This document shows positions 43,928 to 52,627 of a DNA stretch of 64,000 bases, piece by piece (within the stretch, counting starts at the first letter, position 1; every line of letters starts with the position of its first letter). The DNA comes from CAZYVD01 sp964651045 (GTDB lineage: Bacteria; Zhuqueibacterota; QNDG01; DSAB01): contig CAZYVD010000007.1 in the NCBI GenBank assembly GCA_964651045.1, positions 1 to 64,000 of the forward strand, written 5' to 3'. The translations under genes and the position numbers were made by a program. The notes beneath the pieces were generated by a model that was not told where the DNA came from, made no database searches, and saw only the letters and a list, made by a program, of their open reading frames with translations.

Positions 43928-45574
43928 GTGAAAATTTCACTCGCACAGCTAAATCCAACCATCGGTGACTTTGATGGAAATCTCGAAAAGATAAGACAAA
44001 CACTAAAGAGTGTTAAAAATGAAAATCCCGATGTTGTAGTATTTCCTGAACTCTTCCTCTCCGGATACCCACCACTCGACCTTTTAGAGCGAGACGATTT
44101 TATAAACAAATATTTAGAATCGATCAACGATCTGTTAAGGATATCGGAAAATTATCCGGGAATTGGAATCATCTGCGGCGTGGTTCAACCAAATCAGAAC
44201 AGGTTTGGAAAGAAACTTTACAACTCTGCCCTTCTGGTAAGAGGTGGTAAAATATGTTTTATACAGCACAAGTCGCTACTCCCAACATACGACGTATTCG
44301 ATGAGGCTCGCTACTTCGAACCTGCAAGTAGTATAGATACATATAATTACTGTGGAGAGATCCTTGGCATAACAATATGTGAAGACATCTGGAACGATCC
44401 CGACATATTCCCAGACAGAATATATGCCAGAGATCCATTGAAAATGCTAAACAATAAGGGAGCAACTCTTTTCATAAATATCTCAGCCTCTCCATTTGGC
44501 ATTGGAAAGGAGTTGGTTCGCTACAGACTGCTGGCAAACCATGTTCGCCGCTACAACAGGCCCTTTGTAATGCTCAACCAGGTAGGAGCAAACGACGAAC
44601 TTATCTCGGACGGCAGAAGCCTTGCAATGGATGGAAAAGCAAACCTCATTGCACTGCTCCCCTCATTCGAGGAAAAGATAGTGACCATCGATCTAGATAA
44701 TAGTATTTCAATCGGAGATTTCAGGCCTCAGGAGGTAGTTGAATCTGTCCACAACGCGCTTATACTCGGAATCAATGATTATATGAAAAAGTGTGGATTC
44801 AAGAAGGCCGTCGTAGGGCTTTCAGGCGGAATAGACTCTGCAGTTGTCTGCTCTCTGGCCGTAGAGGCGCTTGGAGCAGAAAACGTACTCGGAGTAAACA
44901 TGCCGTCGCTTTATTCATCAAAAAGCAGTATAGAGGATTCTAAAAAACTATCGAAAAATCTTGGTATAAAACTATTGGCAGTTCCGATAACACCCATTTT
45001 TAACTCCTATATTAAAACCATGAGATCACACTTCTCAGGCAGATCGGAGGATGAGACAGAAGAAAATATCCAGGCTCGTATCCGCGGAAACATTCTCATG
45101 GCACTGTCAAATAAATTTGGATATCTCACTCTCTCAACAGGCAACAAGAGTGAGCTCTCTGTTGGATACTGCACTCTCTACGGCGACATGAGCGGCGGCC
45201 TGAGTGTTCTTGCAGATGTGCCCAAGACACTGGTCTATAAGCTGGCCCGATACATAAACAGAAAAAAAGAAATCATTCCGAAAAGCATAATCGAGAAACC
45301 TCCATCTGCCGAACTCAAGCCAGATCAGAAGGATCAGGACACGCTTCCTCCATATCATGTTCTTGACAGAATATTAGAACTGTATCTCGATCAGGGAATG
45401 AGCGCAGAAAAGATAATCGAATCGGGTCTGGATCAAACAACGGTTAAATGGGTCATTAATGCGATCAATAAGAATGAACACAAGAGAAGGCAGGCAGCAC
45501 CAGGATTGAAGATTACCAGCAAGGCATTTGGTATAGGAAGAAGAATGCCTGTTGCTGCAAAATATGACTGGTAA
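43928..45574 (+). CDS. nadE: Glutamine-dependent NAD+ synthetase
   Basis: This 548-aa protein has an N-terminal nitrilase-type glutaminase domain with the Glu-Lys-Cys triad (E41 in 'VFPELFLSGYPP', Lys in 'FIQHKSLLPTYD', Cys in 'GITICEDIWND') and a C-terminal NAD synthase domain with the P-loop 'VVGLSGGIDSAVV' and 'LSTGNKSELSVGYCTLYGDM'. It amidates nicotinic acid adenine dinucleotide to NAD+, using ammonia channelled from glutamine. The start is GTG 43928, with an AAGGA site at about 10 nt; it is transcribed away from the pil operon and is convergent with the DUF1848 gene. Confidence 0.96.
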   Translation: MKISLAQLNPTIGDFDGNLEKIRQTLKSVKNENPDVVVFPELFLSGYPPLDLLERDDFINKYLESINDLLRISENYPGIGIICGVVQPNQNRFGKKLYNSALLVRGGKICFIQHKSLLPTYDVFDEARYFEPASSIDTYNYCGEILGITICEDIWNDPDIFPDRIYARDPLKMLNNKGATLFINISASPFGIGKELVRYRLLANHVRRYNRPFVMLNQVGANDELISDGRSLAMDGKANLIALLPSFEEKIVTIDLDNSISIGDFRPQEVVESVHNALILGINDYMKKCGFKKAVVGLSGGIDSAVVCSLAVEALGAENVLGVNMPSLYSSKSSIEDSKKLSKNLGIKLLAVPITPIFNSYIKTMRSHFSGRSEDETEENIQARIRGNILMALSNKFGYLTLSTGNKSELSVGYCTLYGDMSGGLSVLADVPKTLVYKLARYINRKKEIIPKSIIEKPPSAELKPDQKDQDTLPPYHVLDRILELYLDQGMSAEKIIESGLDQTTVKWVINAINKNEHKRRQAAPGLKITSKAFGIGRRMPVAAKYDW

Positions 45575-45634
45575 AATTAAGATTCAGATTTAATAGTTCT
45601 GTTTCTCCTGCAAACTGAAGCAATAAAACATAAA

Positions 45635-46477
45635 TCATAAATGATACGGCCGAGAGGATGGATCACATCCAGCAAGCGATCCATATACAACGGGATTTGC
45701 ATAACAGTAGAGACACCCTCCCGGACAGAGATTATACCACCCAATGTCCCAGCTTTTTGTACATTGGCAGAGCTCTCTCTGACCCGAGGCCTTTTCAGAG
45801 GGTGCCGCAAGACCCTCAGGATGCAGACGGCTCAGCATCGCACCATCAATACATCTTGAACTCGAAAGCCCCGGCACGCAGCATCCAACAACTCTTACTC
45901 CATGATTTCTTGCATATTCTATAATCCAATCCATTTCTCTTTTAAAAAGCTCTTCCGAGATCTGAATCGACTCAATGCCAAATCGACTCAACCTCTTTAC
46001 AACCTTGGGATAGGGCTCCATCCAGCTTATTATAATCTCTTTTAGTGAATATTTAGTAGCTGCCCTGATAATCTCGGGGAATAGTCCAAGATTTGTAAAC
46101 TCTCTTCCATCTGGAAGACGGAGATGAACGATCGGATCAAATCTCAATCTCAGACGCATAGGGGATCCAAGAAACTCGATGATCTCAGGAATCATTGAGA
46201 TCGATTCGGCAGTATCCGGAATTCTGGGCTCTAAATATGTTGCACCCATGCCAGATATCGTGAAGTGTAGAACGATCTGACCATACTGCCTGAGCTTTCT
46301 GTTAAGACCCTTATGAATTAAAATGTTTTTTGGATTCTTGCTCCATAGCACTATCGAATGGACACTATCTGGAGCACATCTATTTTCGAGAATTTCTAAA
46401 AGCCTGTCAGGGAAAAAACCAACAAGCTCGATTCTTCTGCTCGCAGAGATTACCCTTAACCTTTTCTCCTTTTCCAT
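45635..46477 (-). CDS. DUF1848 family protein
   Basis: This 280-aa protein has the C-terminal Cys motif of DUF1848, 'CQCTKSWDIGWYNLCPGGCL' followed by YCYANP, probably an Fe-S or metal site. N-terminal phrases 'VISASRRIELVGFFPDRLLE' and 'SIVLWSKNPKNIL' are also typical. The family is often annotated near radical SAM proteins and its enzymatic role is unknown. The start is ATG 46477, with an AGGGAT ribosome site; the upstream start at 46513 would run into the preceding peptidase gene. It lies 8 bp after that gene. It could be a co-factor-dependent TIM-barrel enzyme; no substrate can be inferred. Confidence 0.85.
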   Translation of the reverse strand: MEKEKRLRVISASRRIELVGFFPDRLLEILENRCAPDSVHSIVLWSKNPKNILIHKGLNRKLRQYGQIVLHFTISGMGATYLEPRIPDTAESISMIPEIIEFLGSPMRLRLRFDPIVHLRLPDGREFTNLGLFPEIIRAATKYSLKEIIISWMEPYPKVVKRLSRFGIESIQISEELFKREMDWIIEYARNHGVRVVGCCVPGLSSSRCIDGAMLSRLHPEGLAAPSEKASGQRELCQCTKSWDIGWYNLCPGGCLYCYANPVVYGSLAGCDPSSRPYHL

Positions 46478-46485
46478 ATCGATCC

Positions 46486-47793
46486 CTAGTTTGAGATCTT
46501 CAAGTCGAGCCACCTCTCAAGTGTCTGGATAATCTTTTGCTGCTGCTTATCAGAGAAACTCCTTATAAAGGTATAGTGATTGCCTCCACGAAGAATCATC
46601 TTCAAACAATTTTTGTTACCATTCAATCTTACCTGAGGTGCAGACCAGGGATCTCTTGATCCATATATGAACAACATTCTCTCCCCATGGTTTTGAATCC
46701 ATCGTTCTATATCCTGCATCTTTTCAGGATGATATGTAAGATCCGTATTCTGCGGAGCAAAAATCCAGTTTGGATAGTAGTCACAACTAAGAAGATCCCT
46801 AACATACCTCTTTACATAACCATAATAACCAAGCTCTGTTGCGAATTGATACATGGATGGAGAATCCATGGCCCTGTCGGAATATGAGGGCAGATGGACA
46901 ACTCTCTTCAAGTGGTTAAAAAGCTCCTCTGAGGTTGCCTCGGTTCCAGGCACCGTCATAGGATCGATCTTGTGATACTGCCAGAAACTGAAGGTATATT
47001 CGAGCACGCAGTATTCAAGGGCCTTCTCCAGACCAATCGAAAACTCCAGACCACTGTTCCATGCATAGTCTCTAAACAGTGGGATCACTCGATCCTTCCT
47101 CTGAAGTATGAGTCTCTGAAATCTTATTAGACGGCTCCTCTGATCCTTTGTGGCAACTGTATCGAAAAATGCATCGATCCTCTTATCTTCAAGAGAAAGA
47201 TTCAGAGGCGAATCGTATGCAACAGTCACATCCACATCCTCGGGATAGAAGCGCCTATGATACATGGCAGTCTGACCGCCCTTACTCCATCCCGAACTTA
47301 TCCACTTTCCAGGATATATAGATTTAAAGAGCATCACTATTCTGTGATGATCTGCTGCTGCCTGCTCGATATTAAGATATTTCCAATCCATTGAATCTGG
47401 AACAGAGGTGCCAAAAAACCTGTGTTCTACTATTATCTGATTGCACTTTAAAATAGAACTCAACTCCTTTGTTGTATTCTTCTCTACCGAGTAGCCCTCT
47501 GTCTCAAAAACTACGGGACTGGAAAAATCCACGTGTGAGATAAAAATTCGCTGCTGAAACTTCTTACCCTCAGGCCGATTGTGATCCAATGGTTGCAAGA
47601 GCCTTATCTCGTATGCTTCCTTGAAATGATCCTGAGCTCGAATGGTTCTTATCCATACATCAGGAAGTTGAATCAGCTTCTCGACAAGAGATACTTCCTC
47701 AGATGATGGCGATCCATTCGAGCCTAAGAATACTAAAAAAAATAGAGTCAGATAGGAAATGGCAAATCTATAAAATTTTTGTGGCGAGTTCAT
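46486..47793 (-). CDS. Secreted S37-family (PS-10) aminopeptidase
   Basis: This 435-aa protein has an N-terminal signal peptide (about 8-30, 'AISYLTLFFLVFLGSNG') and an alpha/beta-hydrolase fold with the nucleophile Ser in 'ISSGWSKGGQTAMYHRRFYP'; the late 'MLFIYGSRDPWSAPQV' and 'GGNHYTF' carry the likely Asp and His. S37 prolyl/tripeptidyl aminopeptidases remove short N-terminal peptides outside the cytoplasm. It follows the ABC export genes by 36 bp on the same strand and is followed by DUF1848 after 8 bp. It may be an independent peptide-scavenging enzyme. Confidence 0.85.
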   Translation of the reverse strand: MNSPQKFYRFAISYLTLFFLVFLGSNGSPSSEEVSLVEKLIQLPDVWIRTIRAQDHFKEAYEIRLLQPLDHNRPEGKKFQQRIFISHVDFSSPVVFETEGYSVEKNTTKELSSILKCNQIIVEHRFFGTSVPDSMDWKYLNIEQAAADHHRIVMLFKSIYPGKWISSGWSKGGQTAMYHRRFYPEDVDVTVAYDSPLNLSLEDKRIDAFFDTVATKDQRSRLIRFQRLILQRKDRVIPLFRDYAWNSGLEFSIGLEKALEYCVLEYTFSFWQYHKIDPMTVPGTEATSEELFNHLKRVVHLPSYSDRAMDSPSMYQFATELGYYGYVKRYVRDLLSCDYYPNWIFAPQNTDLTYHPEKMQDIERWIQNHGERMLFIYGSRDPWSAPQVRLNGNKNCLKMILRGGNHYTFIRSFSDKQQQKIIQTLERWLDLKISN

Positions 47794-47829
47794 TCCATGT
47801 CCCTTCCCGATTCTACGAATTTAACACTC

Positions 47830-48945
47830 TCACGCCCTCTTTCTATACCTCCACACTGCCATTATAATAGAAAAAATCCCAAATATGAAAAGAGAAATAA
47901 ATTCCCATTTAATGTCCAAAAAACCGCTTCCCTTCAGGAGAACCATCCTCATTATCTTAATAAAGTAGGCGACTGGATTTAACCTGTTTATATATTGAGC
48001 CCATACTGGCATGCTCTCCACAGGAGTAAAAAGACCACTCATTAAAACAAATATAATGGTAAAGAAGAAGGAAACAAAAATCGCCTGCTGCTGTGTGTGT
48101 GTTATTGTTGATATAAAGAGTCCAAGACCAAGAACAACCAACAGATAGACAGATGAGACACAAAATATCAATCCTATAGACCCCACAATCGGAATATCGA
48201 AAAAGATCTTACCCATTGTCAATCCAAATGCGAGATCAAACAGGGCAATTATCCAGAAGGGCACCAGTTTGCCGACAATAAAGTGGTGCTTCTTCAATGG
48301 AGTAACATTTATCTGCTCTATGGTTCCAATCTCTTTTTCACGAACTATGTTCATACTGGAAAGAAACAAACCTATCAAAGTCACAAGAATCACGAGTATT
48401 CCGGGCACCATAAAAGTCTGATACTCCAATTTGGGATTGTACCAGTATGAGGCAATTGTCTTGATAATCTTGACCCTCTGGGGTTTGATGTTTCCGAATC
48501 TTACTCTCAGGTCTTGATTAAATTCACTTATTATGCTAAGAATGTAGCCGTATGCTAAGCCTGCAGAATTCTGATTTACAGCGTCTATAGAGATCTGAAC
48601 CTCAGGGTTGTTTTTTAAATAGATATCTCTCTCAAGACCAGAAGGGATTGTCAATATTACATTCACCCTTCCCTGTTTCATATAGAGAGCCGCTTCTTTA
48701 TCAGATAGAGAAAATTTGGTAACTTTGAAGAATCTAGATCCATCAAACTTGCTCATCAGTCTTCTTGAAGTTGATGATATATCATGATCCACAATTGCCA
48801 TTTTGATATTCTTCATCTCAAAAGTAGCAGCATTTGCCAGAATCAGCATCTGTATGATTGGAACAAAGAAGATTATCGGTGCCATCTGACGGTTTCGAAA
48901 AATTTGAAGAAACTCTTTCTGCAGTATGAATCCAATTGTTCTCAT
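47830..48945 (-). CDS. ABC-2 type transporter permease (YbhR-like)
   Basis: This 371-aa permease has a first helix (about 20-40), a large periplasmic domain (about 45-170) and five C-terminal helices with 'MNIVREKEIGTIEQINVTPL', the hallmark loop of ABC2_membrane_3 / YbhR-YbhS permeases. Its start overlaps the preceding permease gene by 4 bp (ATGA). With the other permease it forms the heterodimeric channel of a TolC-linked exporter. The substrate is unknown. Confidence 0.93.
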   Translation of the reverse strand: MRTIGFILQKEFLQIFRNRQMAPIIFFVPIIQMLILANAATFEMKNIKMAIVDHDISSTSRRLMSKFDGSRFFKVTKFSLSDKEAALYMKQGRVNVILTIPSGLERDIYLKNNPEVQISIDAVNQNSAGLAYGYILSIISEFNQDLRVRFGNIKPQRVKIIKTIASYWYNPKLEYQTFMVPGILVILVTLIGLFLSSMNIVREKEIGTIEQINVTPLKKHHFIVGKLVPFWIIALFDLAFGLTMGKIFFDIPIVGSIGLIFCVSSVYLLVVLGLGLFISTITHTQQQAIFVSFFFTIIFVLMSGLFTPVESMPVWAQYINRLNPVAYFIKIMRMVLLKGSGFLDIKWEFISLFIFGIFSIIMAVWRYRKRA

Positions 48946-50054
48946 TGGAGTCTTATCCTGAACTTTTTAATACTCAACGCAGTAAATAGAAAAGTCATTA
49001 ACATAAGGATAAGGGTCTCCTTCCAGATAAATGTGAGACCCGCACCCCTGAACATTATTGCCCTTATTATTAGAATAAACCATTTTGCTGCCACAAGGTT
49101 TGCCAACAACTGAAGTATAAATGGCATATTTTCAATCGGATAAATAAAACCCGAAAGTACAATTGTTGGCATCATCAGGCCGACCATTGCAATCATCATT
49201 GCTATCAATTGACTGTCTGTAGATGTCGAAATGAGTATCCCAAGGGAGAGTACTGTTATTATAAAAAGCAGCCCTTCAGCAAGAAGCAGAACGATGCTGC
49301 CGCGAACTGGAAGACCAAAAACCAAATTACTGATGAGTAAGATGACAACAGTGTTTATGAATGATATCGATATATATGGAATCACCTTTCCGAGTACGAT
49401 GTGGAACGGTCTGAAAGGTGAAACTAAAAGCATCTCCATTGTGCCAAACTCCTTCTCTCGTGTGATCGACAGAGCTGTCATCACGGCCGAGATGAGAGTA
49501 AGAAGCAAGGCCATTACCCCAGGAACAAATGTAAACACACCCTTCATTTGAGGATTATAGACCATCCTCACTTCAGGTACTATCGGACCTGTGCGGCCAA
49601 TTCTGACTGTAGGATTAATCTCGTCTATGAAATCCGATACGATTGCACGGGTGTAGTTCGAAAGAAGTCTTGCCGCATTTGGATCGGATGCATCTTCTAT
49701 TATCTGCATGAAAGCAGTGCCCTCTCCCTCCAGCTTTTTAGCAAAACCCGATTGAAATACTACTACTTCCTTGATTTTACCTTCCCTGAACCTCACCTCT
49801 ATCTCTCTATCGCTGTTGATGATATCCACGAGCTTGAAGTAGTCGGATGAGAGCATCTTGTTTGTCATTTTCATTGTAATGTTGTCTTTCGACTTATCGT
49901 ATATTGCGATCTTAGCATCCTTTATCTCATTTGTTATCACATATCCAAAGAGAATAATCTGTACTATGGGAATCCCGAAGATTATAATAAGGGTTCTCCT
50001 GTCACGCAGAATATGGAAAAATTCCTTTTTAATTAATTCTCTCAGAAGTTTCAT
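48942..50054 (-). CDS. ABC-2 type transporter permease (YbhS-like)
   Basis: This 370-aa paralogue of the next permease has one N-terminal helix (about 20-40), a periplasmic domain and a C-terminal five-helix bundle with 'ALSITREKEFGTMEMLLVSP'. It is the first of two permease genes after the ATPases, as in ybhFSR of E. coli. Export is probably by ATP-driven heterodimer movement with the adaptor at 51728-52627. Substrate candidates such as drugs, bile salts or cations are known for this family; none can be chosen here. Confidence 0.93.
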   Translation of the reverse strand: MKLLRELIKKEFFHILRDRRTLIIIFGIPIVQIILFGYVITNEIKDAKIAIYDKSKDNITMKMTNKMLSSDYFKLVDIINSDREIEVRFREGKIKEVVVFQSGFAKKLEGEGTAFMQIIEDASDPNAARLLSNYTRAIVSDFIDEINPTVRIGRTGPIVPEVRMVYNPQMKGVFTFVPGVMALLLTLISAVMTALSITREKEFGTMEMLLVSPFRPFHIVLGKVIPYISISFINTVVILLISNLVFGLPVRGSIVLLLAEGLLFIITVLSLGILISTSTDSQLIAMMIAMVGLMMPTIVLSGFIYPIENMPFILQLLANLVAAKWFILIIRAIMFRGAGLTFIWKETLILMLMTFLFTALSIKKFRIRLQ

Positions 50055-50066
50055 ATATACTCTCTT

Positions 50067-50804
50067 CTATCTCTTCCTGGCTATTTTCAAAAAGACCTCA
50101 TTCATGTTTTTTGCCTTAAAGGTTTCTTTTAATCTATCAGGAGAATCCAGAGCCTCTATCCTGCCGTCCACCATTATCGAGACCCTCGAACAATACTCTG
50201 CCTCATCCATATAGTGTGTAGTGACAAAGACCGTCATCCCCTCATCTGCTGTTCTATAAATCATATCCCAGAATTGTCTCCTTGTGATTGGATCTACTCC
50301 ACTAGTAGGTTCATCCAGAAAAACTACTGCGGGTCTGTGGAGTATTGCTACAGAAAATGCCAGCTTCTGCTTCCAACCAAGCGGAAGCTGACCAACCAGT
50401 TTATCCTTTGAGTGTGCTAAATTCAATCTATTCAAGACCAAATCGGCCTGGGCCCCTATCTCCTCAGAACTCATCCCGTATATTCCGCCATAAAACCTGA
50501 TGTTCTCATAAATAGTTAAATCCTCATAAAGGGAAAATCTCTGACTCATGTATCCGATGTTTTTCTTAATCTTATTCGATTCTCTATAGACATCAAATCC
50601 AGCAACCTTTATCTCCCCTGAAGTAGGCAGAAGAAGCCCTGTTAGTATTCTCACTGCCGTTGTCTTTCCGGCACCATTGGGGCCGAGAAACCCAAATATC
50701 TCACCCTCATTTACATCGAAAGTAAGATGGTCATTTGCAACAAAGCTGCCGAACTTTTTTACCAAATCCCTTACTTCTATTATGTGATTTTTTCCAACTT
50801 CCAT
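50067..50804 (-). CDS. ABC transporter ATP-binding protein, second half of a YbhF-like pair
   Basis: This 245-aa ATPase has Walker A 'GFLGPNGAGKTTAVRI', Walker B 'VVFLDEPTSGVDP' and switch His 'VFVTTHYMDEA'. The signature motif is degenerate, 'LPLGWKQKLAFSVAILHRP' instead of LSGGQ. That exact substitution is known from the second ATPase domain of YbhF-type transporters, where both domains sit in one chain. Here they are separate genes 7 bp apart. ATP sites probably form between this subunit and the one at 50812. Confidence 0.93.
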   Translation of the reverse strand: MEVGKNHIIEVRDLVKKFGSFVANDHLTFDVNEGEIFGFLGPNGAGKTTAVRILTGLLLPTSGEIKVAGFDVYRESNKIKKNIGYMSQRFSLYEDLTIYENIRFYGGIYGMSSEEIGAQADLVLNRLNLAHSKDKLVGQLPLGWKQKLAFSVAILHRPAVVFLDEPTSGVDPITRRQFWDMIYRTADEGMTVFVTTHYMDEAEYCSRVSIMVDGRIEALDSPDRLKETFKAKNMNEVFLKIARKR

Positions 50805-50811
50805 ATCAATC

Positions 50812-51735
50812 TCAACTCTTCTGCCGCATCAGACTAATAAAACAGTCCTCAATGTTGGGCTTTATCCTGTGGATCTCAATCCTTTTGTGTCCCTTACTCG
50901 CAAGATGTTTAAAAAGAACCTCTTCTATCTTTTCTTCTTTTTTGGGGATAAAATGAACACTCTGACCGAAAAGATATACACTATCTGTCCTCTCATGCTT
51001 TTTAAGATCTTCACTCAATCTATATATCCTATCACTTCGAATTGAGTATATTGGCCTGTTAAACTCCTCTATTATTCCTTCCGGAGTATTTACGCTCATT
51101 ATCCTTCCCTTCTGTATAAGGGCCACCCGATCACAGGCCTCGGCCTCATCCATATATGGTGTTGAAATAAAAATCGTGATTCCCTGACCCTGAAGCTCAT
51201 GCAGAATTTCCCACAACTCCATTCGAGAAACCGCATCTATTCCTGTATTCGGCTCATCGAGTATCAGCACCCTCGGTCTGTGTATCAGTGCGCATGAGAG
51301 TGCAAGTTTCTGCTTCATTCCGCCCGACAGATCGCCAGCCTTTCTTCTCTTGAAGGTTTCGATATGGGAATAGATCGATTCTATCAGATCATAGTTATTC
51401 TCTATTCTGGAATTAAATACTGCAGCAAAAAATTTCAGATTCTCTTCAACAGACAGATCATGATAGAGAGAAAATCTTCCTGGCATGTATCCTATAATCT
51501 TCCGTACCTTCTTAAAGTCTTTCACAACATTCATTCCCTCAATCATCACAACACCCTCGTCCGGTAGAATCAGGCTTGCCAGTATACGCATCAGAGTTGT
51601 CTTACCAGCACCGTCTGGCCCAATCAATCCGAAAATTTCTCCTCTCTTTACCTCGAGGGATACATCATCTACAGCAACTACATCTTTGTAACGCTTTGTT
51701 ACATTTGAAAACAGTATTGCAGAGCCTTCACTCAT
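50812..51735 (-). CDS. ABC transporter ATP-binding protein, first half of a YbhF-like pair
   Basis: This 307-aa ATPase has Walker A 'GLIGPDGAGKTTLMRI', signature 'DLSGGMKQKLALSCALIHRP', Walker B 'VLILDEPNTGIDA' and switch region 'IFISTPYMDEA' (Pro in place of the usual His). A 70-residue C-terminal extension ('KRIEIHRIKPNIEDCFISLM') resembles the linker region of YbhF. The two ATPases of this locus therefore look like the halves of a YbhF protein, each with one altered catalytic motif. It overlaps the adaptor gene by 8 bp. Confidence 0.93.
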   Translation of the reverse strand: MSEGSAILFSNVTKRYKDVVAVDDVSLEVKRGEIFGLIGPDGAGKTTLMRILASLILPDEGVVMIEGMNVVKDFKKVRKIIGYMPGRFSLYHDLSVEENLKFFAAVFNSRIENNYDLIESIYSHIETFKRRKAGDLSGGMKQKLALSCALIHRPRVLILDEPNTGIDAVSRMELWEILHELQGQGITIFISTPYMDEAEACDRVALIQKGRIMSVNTPEGIIEEFNRPIYSIRSDRIYRLSEDLKKHERTDSVYLFGQSVHFIPKKEEKIEEVLFKHLASKGHKRIEIHRIKPNIEDCFISLMRQKS

Positions 51736-52627
51736 CCTTGCCTCTTTTGAATCTGACCTCCGCAGGCATACCTATCTTCAATCTTCCGTCATTTCTTATC
51801 CTGACCTTAACCGCATATACAAGATTTACCCTCTCCTCCTTTGTCTGTATTACCTTTGGGGTAAACTCTGCATGATCCGATATCCATACCACACTGCCTT
51901 CGAAAGATTGATTTTTTCTCTTATCTTTATCAATCAGCACTTCAACATCCTGGCCTATCTTGACCTCCGGGAGCTGACTTCCAGTAATATAGACCCTCAA
52001 AATTAGTTCTGAAATATCGGCTACCTTGTAGAGAGGCCTGCCAGCCACGACAAGCTCATGTTCCTCACAATACTTTTCCAGAACTGTGCCGTCAACAGGA
52101 TTTTCGATCCAGCATCTCTTTAAACTCTCCTCAATCTGCCGAAGCTGCTTCTCCACTCCAAGCCTCTTCTGTATGACTGCCTCCCTTTCCTGTCTTATGG
52201 ACTCAATTGTTTTCTCCATTACCATAAGCTTTGTTGTAATTTCATCCACATCTCTTGATGTTGCAGCACTATCTGAAAAGAGTTTCTCTATCCGCTTCTT
52301 CTCCCGAATTAGGTTTTTCTCTGCATGCTGTTGTGACTCTATTCGAGCCTCGATGCCTCTAATGTTTGCATCTAATGCCCTGATTTGAGCAATGATCTGA
52401 TCACGCTTTAATGCCAGCATTGTCGTATCTATAAGACCAACCCTCTGCCCTGCATTAACAAGCTGCCCTTCCTCCACACTGAATTGAAGAAGTCTTCCCT
52501 GTGCTTCGGCCGATACTACTATTTCCTCTGCTTCAAAGTTACCATAGGCGTCTGAAGCAGTTTTCCTGCTGGCACACGAATACAAAGATGCCAGCACAAC
52601 AACTGCTACAAATATCGATTTCTTCAT
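51728..52627 (-). CDS. HlyD-family periplasmic adaptor (YbhG-like)
   Basis: This 299-aa protein has a signal with a lipobox-like 'LASLYSCASRK' (possible lipidation at C18), a biotinyl-lipoyl-like half ('VVSAEAQGRLLQFSVEEGQL'), a long alpha-helical hairpin (about 85-180, 'RIESQQHAEKNLIREKKRIE') and a beta-barrel end ('IRNDGRLKIGMPAEVRF'). Such adaptors bridge ABC permeases to TolC. It overlaps the TolC gene by 4 bp, giving the full tripartite exporter in one operon. Confidence 0.92.
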   Translation of the reverse strand: MKKSIFVAVVVLASLYSCASRKTASDAYGNFEAEEIVVSAEAQGRLLQFSVEEGQLVNAGQRVGLIDTTMLALKRDQIIAQIRALDANIRGIEARIESQQHAEKNLIREKKRIEKLFSDSAATSRDVDEITTKLMVMEKTIESIRQEREAVIQKRLGVEKQLRQIEESLKRCWIENPVDGTVLEKYCEEHELVVAGRPLYKVADISELILRVYITGSQLPEVKIGQDVEVLIDKDKRKNQSFEGSVVWISDHAEFTPKVIQTKEERVNLVYAVKVRIRNDGRLKIGMPAEVRFKRGKDE

